Below are positions 6,305 through 7,497 of a DNA stretch of 7,497 nt, one piece after another. The position numbers and the translations under genes were made by a program. The DNA lies in NCBI GenBank assembly GCA_900554675.1, contig USIM01000040.1:1-7497 (forward strand). Reading direction: 5' to 3'. How positions within the stretch are numbered: position 1 is the stretch's first letter; each line of letters begins with the position of its first letter. This DNA is from an uncultured Sutterella sp. GTDB lineage: Bacteria > Pseudomonadota > Gammaproteobacteria > Burkholderiales > Burkholderiaceae_F. The notes under the pieces are model-generated. The model searched no databases. It was not told the DNA's origin and worked only from the letters and a program-made list of their open reading frames with translations.

Positions 6305-6339
6305 GCTAACTACTAATCATAATTAGTAGCAAGATTAGC
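6305..6339. repeat. AT-rich dyad in the dcuC-guaA spacer
   Basis: CTACTAAT (6310-6317) and ATTAGTAG (6322-6329) are perfect complements around CATA. An outer pair, GCTAA (6305-6309) and TTAGC (6335-6339), is offset by five bases. TACTAAT also occurs as a direct repeat at 6290-6296, exactly 21 bp from the copy at 6311-6317. Both flanking genes are closed off by their own terminators, so the dyad is not needed as a terminator. The rest of 6256-6370 shows no coding frame I would support. Confidence 0.35.
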
Positions 6340-6377
6340 AAGGTGTCAAGAAGTTTTTTTAGATTTGCGAAAGAAAG

Positions 6378-6413
6378 AAAAAAGGTTGAAACCAAATCAA
6401 TGATCTCAACCTT
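6378..6413 (-). terminator. Rho-independent terminator of guaA
   Basis: On the minus strand an 8-bp stem (plus-strand arms AAGGTTGA 6382-6389 and TCAACCTT 6406-6413) with a 16-nt loop is followed by six U residues (plus-strand A-run 6378-6383, which overlaps the stem foot). It lies about 35 nt after the guaA stop. The long loop makes it weaker than the dcuC terminator. A second small dyad, TAATCA/TGATTA (6419-6424 and 6431-6436), lies between it and the stop. Confidence 0.72.
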
Positions 6414-6447
6414 CTCTTTAATCAGAACAGTGATTAGCTGATTCAGC

Positions 6448-7428
6448 TTATTCCCATTCGATCGTGCCCGTGGGCTTCGGCGTCAAATCGAAGACAACAC
6501 GATTAACACCTTCAACTTCGTTGGTGATACGTTGCGTGATGTGTTGCAACAAAGCAAACGGAACATCTTCAACCGTAGCGGTCATGGCATCAACGGTGTT
6601 GACGGCACGAATGATCACAGGCCAAGCGTCCGTGCGCTTGTTGTCCTTCACGCCAACGCTCTTGAAGTCCGGGATAGCAGTAAAGTATTGCCAAACCTTG
6701 CCTTCCAAACCGTTCTTAGCGAATTCTTCACGCAAAATAGCGTCAGATTCACGAACAGCTTCCAAACGGTCACGCGTGATAGCGCCCAAGCAGCGAACGC
6801 CAAGACCCGGACCCGGGAACGGTTGACGATAAACCATGCCATCGGGCAAACCGAGGGTCTTACCGACCATGCGGACTTCGTCCTTAAAGAGCAATTGCAA
6901 CGGTTCAACCAAACCGAATTGGAGGTCTTCGGGCAAGCCACCCACGTTGTGGTGAGCCTTAACACCGTGACTTTCCAAAATGTCCGGATAAATCGTGCCT
7001 TGAGCCAAGAATTCGATACCTTCTTGCTTACGAGCTTCTTCTTCGAAAACGCGGATGAATTCAGCACCGATCACCTTACGCTTGGTTTCAGGATCAGCAA
7101 CACCGGCCAACTTATCCAAGAAGCGGTCAACGGCATCAACATACACCAAGTTGGCGTTCATTTGGTTACGGAAGACTTCAACTACTTGTTCCGGTTCGCC
7201 CTTGCGCAACAAACCGTGGTTCACGTGCACGCAAACCAATTGTTGGCCAATGGCCTTAATCAACAAAGCAGCAACCACAGAAGAGTCAACACCGCCAGAC
7301 AAAGCAAGCAAAACCTTCTTGTCACCGACTTGTTCACAGATCAACTTCACTTGTTCTTCAATGAAAGCCGTCGCCAACGCTTCATTGTTGATGCGTTGCA
7401 TGCTTTCGGGACGAACGATAGTGGACAT
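6448..7428 (-). CDS. guaA: GMP synthase, ATP-pyrophosphatase (synthetase) subunit without glutaminase domain
   Basis: Cytoplasmic enzyme that adenylates XMP and aminates it to GMP, the last step of guanine nucleotide synthesis. The 326 residues contain the PP-loop SGGVDSS (44-50) in the N-type ATP-pyrophosphatase domain, the [14 protein letters not shown] segment, and the C-terminal dimerisation domain ending in [14 protein letters not shown], the usual GuaA C-terminus. Fused bacterial GuaA is about 525 residues, with a class I glutamine amidotransferase domain of about 200 residues first; that domain is absent here. The ATG at 7428 has AGGAG 7 nt upstream, and an in-frame TAA lies at 7449-7447, so this is not a clipped fusion. 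A separate glutaminase subunit, as in archaea, may lie elsewhere, or ammonia may be used. It appears to be a single gene here, with its own terminator. Confidence 0.94.
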   Translation of the reverse strand: MSTIVRPESMQRINNEALATAFIEEQVKLICEQVGDKKVLLALSGGVDSSVVAALLIKAIGQQLVCVHVNHGLLRKGEPEQVVEVFRNQMNANLVYVDAVDRFLDKLAGVADPETKRKVIGAEFIRVFEEEARKQEGIEFLAQGTIYPDILESHGVKAHHNVGGLPEDLQFGLVEPLQLLFKDEVRMVGKTLGLPDGMVYRQPFPGPGLGVRCLGAITRDRLEAVRESDAILREEFAKNGLEGKVWQYFTAIPDFKSVGVKDNKRTDAWPVIIRAVNTVDAMTATVEDVPFALLQHITQRITNEVEGVNRVVFDLTPKPTGTIEWE

Positions 7429-7467
7429 CGGAATACTCCTAACAAATTAAAAGAAAACTTCCCATAT

Positions 7468-7494
7468 CCTCATAAATCACTAGGGTTTACGAGG
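7468..7494 (-). promoter_or_regulatory. Stem-loop in the upstream region of guaA
   Basis: On the minus strand CCTCGTAAA and TTTATGAGG form a 9-bp stem with one G-U pair and a 9-nt loop (plus-strand arms 7468-7476 and 7486-7494), about 40 nt upstream of the start codon. No U-run follows directly. The upstream gene is out of view, so it could be the guaA leader or the tail of a preceding transcript. It does not resemble a purine riboswitch core. Confidence 0.35.
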
Positions 7495-7497
7495 AAA

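Noticed and set aside
1..7497. CRISPR arrays, tRNA or rRNA genes, insertion sequences
   Set aside because: No regularly spaced repeats, cloverleaf sequences, rRNA segments or transposase frames were seen.

Overview
This is a window of about 7.5 kb from a bacterial chromosome, near 50% G+C by eye. The gene content fits an anaerobic or microaerophilic Gram-negative. The divergent argininosuccinate-lyase relative resembles a subfamily I associate with Burkholderiales, and two Dcu-type anaerobic C4-dicarboxylate carriers sit close together. A gut betaproteobacterium of the Sutterella/Parasutterella kind is my best guess. It rests on family resemblance recalled from memory, not on a database search.

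Layout. (1) 2-472, plus strand: the end of rfbC (dTDP-4-dehydrorhamnose 3,5-epimerase), running in from the left edge. (2) 473-682: intergenic, with a minus-strand intrinsic terminator at 608-644. (3) 683-1984, minus: a DcuA/DcuB-family C4-dicarboxylate carrier. (4) 1985-2202: an unusual leader with a strong minus-strand terminator only 23 nt before the dcu start codon, several GGTTAA palindromes and a candidate extended -10 promoter. (5) 2203-3216, minus: a LysR-type regulator. (6) 3217-3401: a divergent control region with a T-N11-A LysR box. (7) 3402-4817, plus: an argininosuccinate lyase/fumarase-superfamily enzyme with altered active-site motifs. (8) 4830-6191, plus: a DcuC-family carrier 12 nt downstream, followed by a textbook terminator. 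(9) 6256-6447: an AT-rich spacer with dyads and the guaA terminator. (10) 6448-7428, minus: the ATP-pyrophosphatase (synthetase) subunit of GMP synthase, without the usual fused glutaminase domain.

How the genes may work together. The centre looks like a small catabolic module: a LysR regulator divergent from a lyase-plus-carrier operon, with a second unrelated Dcu carrier beyond the regulator. Lyases of this superfamily release fumarate from succinyl- or aspartyl-type adducts, and Dcu carriers exchange fumarate, aspartate and succinate in anaerobes. A reasonable hypothesis is uptake and cleavage of a substituted succinate to feed fumarate respiration. The substrate cannot be read from the sequence. 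rfbC (cell-envelope sugar) and guaA (purine synthesis) appear to be unrelated flanking genes.
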